Source: Xanthoparmelia taractica (Eukaryota > Ascomycota > Lecanoromycetes > Lecanorales > Parmeliaceae). From it: a DNA stretch of 56,701 nucleotides. Positions 31,957 to 43,261 of this stretch are shown in pieces. Numbering within the stretch: position 1 is the stretch's first letter; each line of letters opens with the position of its first letter. The notes below the pieces were generated by a model. That model did not search any database and was not told the origin of the DNA. It saw nothing but the letters and a program-made list of their open reading frames with translations. Made by a program: the position numbers and the translations under genes. The stretch is taken from positions 1 to 56,701 of the forward strand of contig JANQBS010000248.1 of assembly GCA_033085395.1 (NCBI GenBank). The letters run 5' to 3'.

Positions 31957-34190
31957 TGCTATGGTCGTTTGGTAGAATGAACGGCGGCGGATTGAGGATG
32001 TTGTCGTTGTAAGGCAGAATGTCACAAGATTTATAGAAGTTCGCGTATCCCTGCAAGCGGCAGCGGCTAGGCTGAAGGAGCTTGGCAATCCTCACGCAAA
32101 ATAAGGAATCTACGCCTAAACCATCGAAGTACCTTATGCAGCTTTCGAGAAGTCTTAGCTTACTATATTCTCATTCAAACGTCTCCAAACTTGACTTATA
32201 TACATACAAGGTCTCTGATTTCTTTGAGAGTCTCTGAGATTCTTCATATCACCCGCTAATTCACAGTTAGCGTGTGCAATTTTTGGCCCACCTCGACCTT
32301 AAACTGCCACTTTGTCTGGCAAATATCATGCTTGGTTTGAAGTTCTACCCACAATCTCAAGAGACATTTACACAGGTCCTTGTAAATGACGTCTCTAGAT
32401 GCGGGGATGGAAAAGCCTTTCCCTGAAGCTGTGTGACTCGTATTCCGCAGGGACTTTTGTACGGAGAAGACCACTCATGCGGTTCCTTCGACAGGCTCAC
32501 AGACGGTTTAATCGAGGCAAACGCTGGGGAGTAGAATTCTTTGCTGGAGACATTGACCTCGCATACCGTAAATCATAACTCCACTGCCCGCTCGATGCCC
32601 AAAGAAAAGCCGTCATTGTAAGGCGAGCATTTCACAAAGACCTCTTCCAAAAGCCCCATGCATAATCACGATAATCTATAGACATGTGATCCCGGAAGCT
32701 CAAGCCATTGTAGTGCCAATGTCTATTGACCTCACAAGTCTAATGGCCGTTAATTGACGATGGCGATGGTCTGAGGGATTTCATTTATCAAAAAGAACCC
32801 ACTCATCTTGCCTGACGTTCAGCGTGGCCGGAGAAAGACATCCTAGGTCGTGAGGTATGAAAAAAGTGTTATCCATGTTACTTTTTTTCTCTTCTATTTC
32901 TCTTCTTTGTCTTCTTCTTTGCCATACACCAACACACAAATAACGATCGGCAACAACATTTGAAAACGAGCCATTCAAGACAGGATCAATATCGCTCGAT
33001 CGGCTCAATGCAGTTGCCAAAGCGAAGAGAGGGAGCTCAAATTTAGCATCGCACTGTTGGTTTGGACGGGATACATCGTCGCTTTCAAAAGATATCGAAA
33101 GAACAAGCAGCAATGTAAGCATCAGTGGTATCCCCAGCTCTATCGGGTTGGGGGAAAGTGTGCTGGAGTAGGTCTGCATGTTGGTTCGAATCTCGACCAC
33201 AAGATACTGTTCTTTGTTTTAAGAGAAGTCTTGCGAGTGAAAAGTTGGGCCAACTCCAAGAGTCTTGCCTGTAATCCAATTTTGCGGACCAGAGAAGCCG
33301 CGCTTCTGTAATGCGCAGGTGGACATGGGAAGTCTTCTGCGCTGTCGATAAATTTTGAGCAGACTCATTCAATCTGTACTAGTAATTGGTTAGCAAGACG
33401 AACTTCGAATGGGAAGGCTCTCTTTACTCGTGAGACTTTAGCTAAGATTACGACTGATTCCGTACTATAATGTTATACTGATTTTGAAACCTGTTTGACT
33501 GGAGATCAGCCGAGCTTCGAATGCTGGCTTAAGTGATTGGCGCATTCTCAGTTGATTCAATAGCAGGTGACGCAGCAACTCAGAGGAAGTGGCACCTCCA
33601 CGAGGTTTTACCTCTTGGCTAGCGGCTTCCAATAGGAGAATTCTTCAACCTTGAAAAAATCTTTGGGCAGTGCAAAAGGCTTAGTTGACGGTCGTTCTCG
33701 GTTGAGTGAATGCCGGGTGGAGACGCAAAGTAGGTGATATTTCTCTGCTGGTCCAGACGTCGCTAATGGATTAGTTCATCAGAGATTCTGGCTATGATTC
33801 GAGGTCGAAATAACGGAGTATTTTCGAGGTGTTTAAGATCACCACCTCATCGATACCATTGTTCGAAGAGCGTAGTACATTGCCGTCCAAAACGTGGTTA
33901 CGTGACATAAATCGCCGCGTAGGCCGCAAACACTCTTACTCGACGATACTCGACGCTTGAGTTCGTAGTCACTATTTAGCGCCGTTCTGACATTGGCGTG
34001 TCTTTGGCAGTTGGCATATCCCCTTCTCATTAATTCAATATTAGTTTGTCGGGCTTCATGTACCCTTGTTCATTTTGCGCTGGATGCTTACTTCCTCAAG
34101 ATTCACCAGCTAGTAAAGCTCAAAGAAAGTGACGTGCCGAATATTGTCGTTAATCTGGGTATCTGAATGTATTGACGCTACGAGAACTAA
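31957..34190. other. Longest gene-free stretch of the gene block
   Basis: About 2.2 kb between the RCC1 start and the ARL1 3' end. Only short frames (up to 139 codons, leftward near 32781-33200) without recognisable features. No repeat, TIR or tRNA was found; a B-box-like GGTTCGAATC near 33183 lacks a pairing T stem. It may hold the RCC1 promoter, a non-coding RNA or a fast-evolving gene. Confidence 0.45.
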
Positions 34191-34964
34191 TTATGACTCT
34201 GAGTTGACCGTTTGCTAACACCTGGGCTTAGCCAATTACTGCGGCTCAATGATTTGGTGGAGCGGAATGCTTACCACAAGCCAGTCCATACCCTCTGCAA
34301 TCCCGCTTCCATCAATCGCTGAACAAGCCACTATACTCCAATTCCTATCGCGCAGCTCACCCAACTGCAAAGCTTCTGAAATCTCTCCGGCCCCTTTCGC
34401 TCCAGGCTGATCTTGTTTATTCGCAAATACGAGCAATCCGGCATCGCGTAGCTCATCTTCATTTAGCATTGCTGCAAGCTCCTCCGAAGCGGTATTTAAC
34501 CTTTCAATGTCTGTGGAATCGATCACAAAAATGACAGCAGCAGTATTTGCGTAATAGCAGCGCCAGTACGGTCGTATTGATGTTTGGCCACCCAAATCCT
34601 AATGGACTGGTTCAGCTTGTCCCAACGCTTATGTGTAGCAGTGTAGCGAGGTTACCCAAACGTTGAAGTTGAGATTCTTGTAGACTACTGACTCCACGTT
34701 GAAGCCAATGGTAGGTATGGTCGTAACAACCTCGCCGATCTGGGAAGAAGGATTACGGTCGGTCCCACTTACAGCTCCCAAGGCGGGAATACTGTACCTT
34801 TAACCTATATAGGAGTGTTGTCTTCCCAGCATTATCCTATGAGACGTAAGTCAGACAGGAGGAGAAGGAGCATGATTAATAGGCCGTACAAGTCCCAAAA
34901 TCAGAATCCTAATCTCCTTTTTCGACCATAGTAGAGAGAGCATCCGCGACACTGAACCTCCCAT
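34191..34964 (-). CDS. ARL1: ADP-ribosylation factor-like GTPase Arl1
   Basis: N-myristoylated GTPase of the trans-Golgi that recruits GRIP-domain golgins. Exons 34964-34890, 34836-34798, 34739-34656, 34598-34275 and 34214-34191 give 181 residues, the standard length. The start MGGSVSRMLSLLW supplies Gly2 for myristoylation. Motifs: P-loop GLDNAGKTT (spanning intron 1), switch 1 TIPTIGFNVE, switch 2 DLGGQTSIRPYW, base recognition NKQD and SA in ACSAIDG. The short last exon ends QTVNSES, the usual Arl1 tail; choosing its acceptor GTGTTAG gives this ending. All introns are GT-AG (53-60 nt). Confidence 0.95.
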
Positions 34965-35062
34965 CTCGAGCTGCTACTGTTGCCTCCACACTAAGCGTTG
35001 GACGCACCGGATGACCAAACCGAGATCACCCCTCGGACGACAATGCTGTTGACTTACATCTT

Positions 35063-35155
35063 CCCCACTCCGGCCACCTAGCCCTAGCTCAACCCCAACC
35101 TAACCAAATTTGGACCTACTAGGGTTGAGTTAGGGCTGGGTGGCCGGAGTTGGGG
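35063..35155. repeat. Near-perfect foldback palindrome
   Basis: The arms 35063-35095 and 35122-35155 are reverse complements over about 33 bp with two transitions and one single-base indel (left arm begins CCCCACTCCGGCCACC), separated by a 26-nt spacer that itself contains the palindrome CCAAATTTGG. It lies in the 552-bp divergent promoter of ARL1 and ARP8 (34965-35516). It could be a strong hairpin, a regulatory palindrome or the fused ends of a transposon. No target duplication was recognised. Confidence 0.75.
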
Positions 35156-35516
35156 GTGAACCCTTCTATGGTCCGCTCTAAAAACGTAGAGAAAGAAGGC
35201 TCCGCAGCGGCGATGGTGAGGTCCTTTCCTACATATCTCCGAGCCCCTCTATACTCCGCCCTACAACGGCGACGGCGAGATCCCATAAAAACCGCGTGGC
35301 GGGCATACAAATCTGGCGTAGCTACCATATAACGGAGCTAATGGTATTTTATTTAGCATTGGCTGAGATAGGATAACACTAAAGGGTCCACGAAGCGTTT
35401 CTTGGCGAAGAGCTTCAATCCTGTCTAAAGGACTCTGCTTGATGTAAACCATCACCGACGTTCTGGATACCTAAAAGTTGAGGGTCGCGTGGGACAATGT
35501 CGACGTAGTTCGCAAG

Positions 35517-37921
35517 ATGGTTGGAAAGAGATCTGGGAAGGCGCTCCTTCGGGAGGAAGGCAAGCGTCACTGCTGGGATCCTTCATATCTTGAATACGTA
35601 TGAGAGCTGACAATACGCTTGTTGATAGGCCTTGAGAGGACAGACAATAACATGGATCTGACTACATGGCCTCAGGTCAATCCAATCAATCAGAAAAATT
35701 ATTACACGTACGTTGTGACTCTAATAGCAAAACCATCAGACCTGAGACGCTGTTCACCGATGTCTTTGTTGACTTCCTGTCTGAAATCGTCAGGCACACT
35801 GGGAATCCCGTATCTCTGGAAATCCCAGCGCTGATCATGCTGCTCCTAGTGACTACCTGAAACGAGATGATCAAATTCTTCCGCTACGCCTTCTGCAGGA
35901 AGAGCGCCGAAATAGAATGACAGCCAAAGCCAGAGACCGAGACCGAGAACTGGCTCAAGCTAACCCGAACGAGGCACCACCCAGCGGTGCAGATCTGGAC
36001 ATGGATGATGACGCCGGCATGGAGGATGCTGGAGAGCCGCTTACAGGCCAAGACGCTCTAGGATCAAAAGTAATCGTCATTCACCCGGGAAGCCAGAATT
36101 TGCGCATTGGACTGGCCAGCGACGCTCTGCCCAGGACAGTGCCCATGGTCATTGCAAGGAAGTGGAAGATGAGCGAGTCCGAGGAGGATGGTGGTGAGCC
36201 AAGTCCAAAACGTAGGAAGACGTGCGACGGCTCTCAGATGGAGCCAGAACAGATGTTCGGCGAAGAGGCAAGTGCGCACTTCCGCTACGGAGTTCCCTCT
36301 TCTGACGCAGGCGTAGTTTGCAAGCCAATATAATAGGATGTGCGCTGATCTAAAGATCCACATGCGCAGTAACAAGCGCAGAGTCTTGCCAAATTCGAAG
36401 GAATTGATCGTTAATTACAACAAGCGGACACCTCCAGAGACAATATCTGAGCATAATGATCCTTTCAGAGTAGAGTGGACCAACATTCCTGCCGACCCCA
36501 AAGAAGCCCCAGGATATCTTACTGGGAAAGAAGCTCTCAGGATCCCAGATAAGTCGGTCCCCCGTTACAAACTCTTTTGGCCATTACGCTGTGGCTGGTA
36601 CAATGAGTCGGAGTATCGTGAGAAGAAAGATCTGTACGATGACATTGCAACAATTATCGAAGAGGCGATCAAGACACAATTGAATCTGCGACGCAAAAGA
36701 GACTGGGTGCAGTATGGATGTGTCTTTATTGTCCCTGACCTTTATGAGAGACACTACGTTTCCCAGACACTGGAGATGTTAATGAGAGACCTCGGCTTCG
36801 GTAAGGTCTGCTTCATTCAAGAAAGCCTAGCGGCAACATGTGGTGCAGGCTATACAACTGCCTGCGTTGTGGATGTAGGAGCTCAGAAGACTTCTATATG
36901 CTGCGTCGAAGAGGGAATGTGCATTGAAAATTCTCGAATTAACTTGAAATGTGGTGGCACAGATGTCACAGAGACCTTTGTGAGAATGATGTTGTATGAT
37001 CACTTCCCCTATGCGGATATCAATTTGAAGCGCAGGTATGATTTTCTGCTTGCAGAGGAACTCAAGTCTAAGTATTGTACCATGAATGAGGGGGAAATAA
37101 GTCCCCAGCTTTTCGACTTCCACCTGAGAGCGTCTGGGCAAGACACTAGGAAGTACACGTTCAAGACATACGATGAGGTAATATTGGCGCCCCAGGGTTA
37201 CTATCAACCGACGATATTTGATAATTCTCAGAAGCTCAAAGGTCGACGGAAGCTCATTGATCGGTCTTACGACCTCTATGAGGGTGGACCTAATGATCCA
37301 GTGTCTTCTGCCCAGTCCGCTGTGATCTCACTTATAAGTCCAATTGTGCCAGTCAATGGCCAAGCGAATGGCGAGACGAGCAATGGGCATACAGCCTCAG
37401 CTCTAATCAAGATTGCCCCAAACCTGTTCCAGAAGATCAATGACTTCGAACGGAACCCCGCTTCAACAGTAGGGTCTCCTGCGCCGGACGATGACGATAC
37501 CCCAGTACCGAACGGTGAGACCAACGCTGCCACGGAAGTCCTTGCAACCTCAGTCCGCGATGATGTGCTTCCCGTGATTGCTCTCGATACCGCCATCCTA
37601 ACATCCATCAGCCATGGAGCACGACTTGATGAGCGCAAGACTAGGGATTTCTTGGGTAGCGTCATGGTCGTTGGCGGAGGAGCTCAGATCCCAGGCTTCT
37701 ACATGTTCTTGGAGGAAAGATTGAAGGAGTTAAGACCGGGGTTTGCGAAGGACATCATGATCGGGACACCACCTAGGGAGCTGGATCCACAAGGTGTGAT
37801 TTGGAAAGGTGGAAGCGTTTTCGGGAAGTTAAGAGGGACAAACGACAGCTGGATAGGTAAGACGGAATATGACCGTTTGGGTGCCAGACTGCTGGTTTAC
37901 AAGTGCATGTGGGCCTGGTAG
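35517..37921 (+). CDS. ARP8: Actin-related protein Arp8 (INO80 complex)
   Basis: Nuclear actin-like subunit of the INO80 remodeller that binds linker DNA. Four exons: 35517-35559, 35629-35707, 35850-36267 and 36317-37921, giving 714 residues. The first exons give MVGKRSGKALLREEG and the Arp8 signature LERTDNNMDLTTWPQVN. The actin fold starts at GSKVIVIHPGSQNLRIGLAS; later blocks are FASQYNRMCADLKIHM, VDVGAQKTSICCVEEG and VVGGGAQIPGF, with a long acidic insert (DDDDTPVPNG) typical of the family. Introns 1 and 3 both start with GC (GAAG|GCAAGC and GAAGAG|GCAAGT) and end in AG; these are the only choices that restore the conserved sequence. Intron 2 (142 nt) is GT-AG. Confidence 0.95.
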
Positions 37922-38460
37922 ATTACTAGCATAGTGTGACATTGGATGAGTATGAATTCCTTGCCAGACTTCAAGGGTGCTGCCACTTCTCTAAAACTAC
38001 GCCAAGTATCTTTTAACAGGCCAGGACGGACTGTAACGAAGGTCCGAGGATCTCTCCCAACCAGGCAACCACCCTGAAGTGCCAAGACTGAACATGGGTT
38101 TACATTTATCCGAAATGCTCTCGAATAAAACAGTGTTGTTCAGACCTCAATAAACCTTGCTTATTGTTTTTGAAGCTTTACAAGTCCTGCGAAGTTAGGC
38201 TATTACAGCTCAGGAAAGGGATCTCTTCACCTAGGATATCGGCACTACCTGTGATAACGCCGAAGTCGAGGACCTACCAAGTAAGCGTGGTAAGTCACAA
38301 ATCCAGTTGAATCAGGTATTGCTATTGACATATCGCGTTTCAGCCAGAATAAAAGACGAAAGAGCCCAAGTCCAAGCTAGCATTGCATTCATTGACGATT
38401 TGATCTCTGGACTCGGGCCGCGGGTTTGCCCATGATTTAATTGCAGAGTTGGAAAGTAAA
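37922..38460. other. Intergenic region
   Basis: ARP8 3' region and PAF1 promoter. Nothing else supported. Confidence 0.5.
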
Positions 38461-39904
38461 ATGTCAAATCCACAGGCACGACCCTCTGAGCGCGGCTATC
38501 ATCAGGATTACATTGCGCGCATTCGCTACGAGAACGCTCTTCCTCCGCCTCCAGGAGCTCCAAAGCTTTTGAAAATTCCTGCAGAAGGTTTGAAATACTA
38601 CACATCAGCCGCGTTTTCGTCTCGCTTGGCAAGACAGCAGCCTTTGAACATCGAGGCAGATGCTGAGCTTGGTATGCCCATCGATCTTGTGGGCATGCCA
38701 GGTATATTCGATGGCGATGAGAGCTGTAGGTAGTGTCTTCGAGGGACTTTTTCTGTTGATCAGGGTTGACCTATTGTACACAGCAATACAAGCTCCTCTA
38801 GCAACACCCCCTGTTCACCCAAGAGATAAGAGCTTATTACGTCCTTTGGCCGAGCTCGGCAAGCCTGCGTTTAACCCAGCTGGCTACAGCTTCTTGCGTC
38901 GAACCGAATATATCTCATCTGAGGCAAAGGCACGGGCTGAGGCCAACGCCAGCGCCAACGCCGCCAAGGTTACTAGCAAGCCTCCAGCTGCCTCGAAAGC
39001 TCGAAAGCCTATAGACGCGTCAAAGGAGGACCCGGTGAGCATTTTACGTTCTGCTGTCAAAGGTTTCGACCTTGCCAACCCTGAAGATGTATACACTGGT
39101 CCTGACACGACCACCAACATCCGTGGCGCTATGCCGACACCTACAGAAACGGATGCGTGGAAGCGTCCAAAGCATCCTTCAAAGCCGGATATCAAGCTAC
39201 TTGATGCATACCCACTCAAGCCCGATCCCGATGCTGTCACAGACTCAGGGGCCTACATGATAACCAAATTTGCTGGAAATCCTACTCCAGTCACTGAAGC
39301 TCGCGACATCCGCATGGACGTCGGCATATTGTATCCGCGGGAGCTGGCTCCAGATGCTTACAATTACGAATTTTTCCTGCCTGGCAGTCAAGTTGCAGTT
39401 AGAAACGTCAGAAGGAAGCTTGACGTCAACGATGAGGCCTGCGATGATCCGGCGTTGTATACGGACAAGGCTCCTGATGGTTCTGGCGTGTTCAAATTCG
39501 ATTTTCTTCGAACTTATGAGTCTGGGCGTGGATCCACTCGGGGGGATCAACAGTATCGAGAAGTTGCACTAGCTCTCCATGACCCAGAGCTCGATCGACA
39601 ATCATCGAGCACAGAATACACAGTGCGGGGGAACGGCATCGACCCACTTGAAAAGGGAGCATACTACTACCCTGTCCTCAGTAAGGTGCAGCTAAAGCCT
39701 CGTCGCAACAAAAACCTGGTTCAACTAGGATTGGCAAGTCAGGCGACAGGCGACGAATTCCAGAAGTTCGAAGGTATACGTTTGACAGTAAGACAGCCAG
39801 ACGAAGGTGAGAGGGCTAAGCGTACGACCCATCGGGAGCACGTGGAACCGGATGAGGAGGGTGAAGTAGAGAGAGATACCTCACTTAGTCCGAGGGACTT
39901 TTGA
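38461..39904 (+). CDS. PAF1: RNA polymerase II-associated factor Paf1
   Basis: Core subunit of the Paf1 complex, which travels with RNA polymerase II and supports elongation and histone modification. Exons 38461-38725 and 38784-39904 with a 58-nt GT-AG intron give 461 residues. Diagnostic blocks: HQDYIARIRYENALPPPP and IDLVGMPGIFDGDE in exon 1, then HPRDKSLLRPL, the exposed SFLRRTEYIS block, and KRPKHPSKPDIKLLDAYPL. An Ala-rich insert (ARAEANASANAAK) separates the two halves. The C-terminus is charged and Glu-rich (EPDEEGEVERD), as in other Paf1 proteins. Confidence 0.95.
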
Positions 39905-40354
39905 GACTGCATCGGTCATGAGGAGCATTAGAGAAGGTGGCATTGTCCATGGAGTCAAAAGATACCCGAATAGCGATTTCAATGTGTACGTGGAAGACCT
40001 TCAGCGTAGCCAGAACTGAAAGATAAATGACACTACATGCAACTTTCCGTTTGGCCCTTGTAGACCGCAGACTCGCTAAATCTTAAGCCCCCCCATTTCA
40101 CCCATCCCTCAGCAACGTGCACTCCTTCCTTTTTCCAGGTATGTTGCTGCTCATGGAGACAGTGTGCTTCCAATAAAGTCGCCTAACATGGCAGATCATA
40201 GGGCGTACTCTTTTGAGCGTCTCCGCTGCCCGAAATCCAGTTTGTTCACTTCTGGGCATCTAGTGTCACCAGCGTCGTCTATATTCGCAGACTATTTCAA
40301 TGCGCAATCACCCACCAACACCCTGCAACCTCACAGGTTTCTACGAGCGTAGCA
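39905..40354. other. Intergenic region
   Basis: Promoter region of the RIB7 fusion gene, with a C-rich stretch near 40085-40135. No other feature recognised. Confidence 0.5.
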
Positions 40355-42034
40355 ATGGCTGATGATGGATCCTCTCGGCACGGTGGAAGTCCCAGTGGCG
40401 GACAACAGCTCGACCCAAACATATTCAGTCAACCAAATAACCCAGATCAGAAACGGATCCCCGATGGCCAAGATCAGATGTCTTTACCATCAAGATCGCT
40501 CAATGATCTGCTCCACCCACCTCGTGACCTGGCCCAGATGCGGCAGCGCCTCTTTGAAATTAAAGATAAGATCGAGCTTCAAGTTGATGAGTTCGAGCGC
40601 TATTGGCCATATGTTGATAACGTCTGGGTTAGGCAACACAAGGCCGGTACCGACAAAAGTGGCAGAGTCTTTACAGACTACTACGCATGCCGACTTCAGA
40701 GGCCGACCTACACCCCAAAGCCTGCGGATACGCCCAGACGCGAGGGTCAGCCAACTCGCAAAAAGCAAATTAGAGAGGGAGGGACATGTCAAATGCGCCT
40801 CAAGACTATACGATATGAAGGAGGCTACTCTGGTTACACTATTCTTAAAGTCGGCGATGAAAGTCAGCACACGCACGATCTTGATCACATCGACAAGATC
40901 AAAAGGACGAGCGTCTTGATGGAAGTCGCTAAATCTGAGGTGATGAAAGGTTACATGCCAGCATCTGTGTTCACAGTCATGAATGAGGATATGGAAAAGC
41001 TTACGGCAGCTGGAGGGCGGTATCTGAATCGCAATGACGTTCGCAATGCATCACAGCATTGGCGGCAATTACACAGAGAAGAGCTCCGTGTGCACGAAGG
41101 CTATAAATATGATCATGGCAACGGCATTGTTCGGCATGATGGCGTCAGCTCCGCTGCCCACATCAACGGAGGTCTACAGATGGTCGACCCTGCTCTTAAT
41201 GATATCACCCCTTTGCCGCCAGGTACGCTCCGATTCTCGAGTGCATCCAGCGCATTTCTCGAGCCATACCTACCACCAACGGAACCGATTATCAATGCAA
41301 GTGGTCTTCCTCATGTTACCTTGACCTACGCTACATCTATGGATTCCTCCTTGGCCCTTGCTCCAGGAATGCAGACATCGATCTCCGGTCCAGAATCTAA
41401 GGCCATGACACATTACCTCCGTTCTAAGCACGACGCCATTGTGATTGGCGTCGGCACAGCTACTGTTGATGACCCAGCTCTAAATTGCAGGTTGGAGGGT
41501 GTCGGTGGATTCGGTGGGCTTGGATGGGAGGGACAGCCTCGACCAGTCATCATTGATCCCGGAGCGAGATGGATGATAACGCCGCAATCGAAGATACTGC
41601 AGGCCGTCCAAAGCGGTAAAGGGAGAGGACCTTGGGTCATCATGGCGCCTGGTTTTGCCATGGACCCGATGCGACTGGAGATGCTCAAGTACTATGGTGG
41701 CAAGTATTTGGGGCTCACTGAATTCGACAAGAAGTGGAGGTTACGATGGGAGGCTATACTCAAGGCGCTGGCAGCTGAGGGCATTCAAAGCGTTATGATT
41801 GAAGGAGGAAGCATGGTCATCAATGACCTACTTCAGCCGGAGAACTCCAATCTAATCAACTCCGTCGTCGTTACAATCGCACCGACGTACCTAGGACGGG
41901 GGGGTGTGGGGGTCAGTCCTACGCCAAGGCATGATCCAACAGGTAGACCCCAGCCGGCCATGAGATTCGAAAATGTCAGATGGCAACCCTTGGGGACGGA
42001 TGTCGTCATGGCAGGTCAGGCGCCACACTCCTGA
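40355..42034 (+). CDS. RIB7: Rib7-type riboflavin reductase with N-terminal zinc-finger-like domain
   Basis: One uninterrupted frame of 559 residues with two unrelated parts. Residues ~300-555 are the RibD C-terminal reductase (Rib7), which uses NADPH to reduce the ribosylamino-pyrimidinone phosphate in riboflavin synthesis: TLTYATSMDSSLAL, SGPESKAMTHYLRS, IGVGTATVDDPALNCRL and MIEGGSMVINDLL. Residues ~60-240 form a separate domain with Cys112, Cys145, His172 and His174 (C-x32-C-x26-H-x-H), like the FAR1/WRKY-GCM1 zinc finger found in MULE transposases and proteins derived from them. Ordinary fungal Rib7 is about 250-320 residues and starts near FLEPYLPP. A start at Met276 would give plain Rib7, so the fusion could be two overlapping transcripts. 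There is no intron or stop between the parts. Confidence 0.85.
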   Translation: MADDGSSRHGGSPSGGQQLDPNIFSQPNNPDQKRIPDGQDQMSLPSRSLNDLLHPPRDLAQMRQRLFEIKDKIELQVDEFERYWPYVDNVWVRQHKAGTDKSGRVFTDYYACRLQRPTYTPKPADTPRREGQPTRKKQIREGGTCQMRLKTIRYEGGYSGYTILKVGDESQHTHDLDHIDKIKRTSVLMEVAKSEVMKGYMPASVFTVMNEDMEKLTAAGGRYLNRNDVRNASQHWRQLHREELRVHEGYKYDHGNGIVRHDGVSSAAHINGGLQMVDPALNDITPLPPGTLRFSSASSAFLEPYLPPTEPIINASGLPHVTLTYATSMDSSLALAPGMQTSISGPESKAMTHYLRSKHDAIVIGVGTATVDDPALNCRLEGVGGFGGLGWEGQPRPVIIDPGARWMITPQSKILQAVQSGKGRGPWVIMAPGFAMDPMRLEMLKYYGGKYLGLTEFDKKWRLRWEAILKALAAEGIQSVMIEGGSMVINDLLQPENSNLINSVVVTIAPTYLGRGGVGVSPTPRHDPTGRPQPAMRFENVRWQPLGTDVVMAGQAPHS

Positions 42035-43261
42035 TGGCTTGCAAGACGAACAAGGAACTATTGTACAAGTCTGCTCGCCACTGCTCATGATTGTGCAATG
42101 ACCGTGATTATACTTCCCATTTGCGCTATTAAGCGCGACCACGAGCACGAGAAGCACGCTGAGCACAAGCAGCTAATAGGAAGCGGCATTTCAGCCGTCA
42201 AGGTGCTTTACTTTACCAGCCCATGGATCCATTGTGGAACACCACCTGGACATACGGTCTCAAGACCTTCGTCAGCAGCAGGGCATGTCTGTGGGAAAGG
42301 TACCCCTACTCCCAAATATATTCAACAAAAACATACTACACTCGGTAACCTACAGTGCTCTTTTACTGTTGCAGCCATTGTGTTTCTCTACCCCATTCAC
42401 CAAGAAATTCTCGTCTTGCCAATTCTACCAAAGCTGGAAGTATTATTGGTCTCAAAAACCAGCCTAGCACCGCTATCACGGGTTTGAGAAGTTACTCGCT
42501 TTTGGTGAATACACCTCCAAAGCTGGTATGCTTAGTTTCCTTTGAACACGCCCTTCTAGCTCGTTTGTCCAGGAATCGGCGAAGGTGAAAATATGCATGA
42601 TTAGATTGGTGTGACTCTCACTTTAGTAGGATGTTCTATTAATGAAGCATATGTTCTGATCGGGAACACAGGAGCAACTTGGTGTACGAAGGTACATCTG
42701 CGGGGAAGAAGCTCGTTCAAACCTGCAGATATAGAATTAGTTCTCTTTAAAACTAGGTACTTAGGTACCTTACGTACCTTACCCAGTCATGTTGGCTGGA
42801 GCCTGGCTCGGCCGGTCTTGCCTGACAGAAGACGGCGAGTTAGCTAGTTGCGGGTTCCCAGAGGATTATGGCCCTTGTAACAATTAGAATATCCACGACG
42901 ACAATAACAAGCGCCAAGAGGATGGGGCCGTCGTTGTACCTCGCGATTCCACAACCATAGGTAGGCTGTGGTAGTGTAAAGTACGAAGTACCTACGTAGT
43001 CTCATCCAAGCGAAGCCGAACGTTGGGCGCCTTAGAACCCGGGCATGGTAGAATAATAATTGGTGGAACCCCACATAAAGTACCTTAAGTACCTTCTTAG
43101 GGCATCTATGATCCGCGAGTTAGCAAAAGCTACCGGCCTGCCGGCCTGCCCTTACGCCGACAGATATATAATCCCAGTGGGACTATCACTTATTCCTACC
43201 GTCTTCAAGACCTCGCCTCAATATATATCATACATCATATAAGGAAGCATTCTCTGTTATT
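42035..43261. other. Intergenic region with TACCTTA-type repeats
   Basis: About 1.2 kb between RIB7 and the catalase gene. Short frames near 42098-42590 have no family features. Iterated GGTACCTTA-like units occur at 42752-42783 and, roughly inverted, at 43077-43100, with a related GAAGTACCTACGTA at ~42985. They may be the ends of a decayed insertion or regulatory repeats of the catalase promoter; no target duplication is seen. Confidence 0.45.

Noticed and set aside
33170..33200. tRNA-like B box GGTTCGAATC
   Set aside because: The flanking bases do not form a T stem and no A box or acceptor stem is present.
36827..37665. Long minus frames within ARP8
   Set aside because: Shadows of the conserved ARP8 coding strand.
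42098..42590. Possible small gene downstream of RIB7
   Set aside because: Overlapping short frames without conserved motifs or convincing splice structure.
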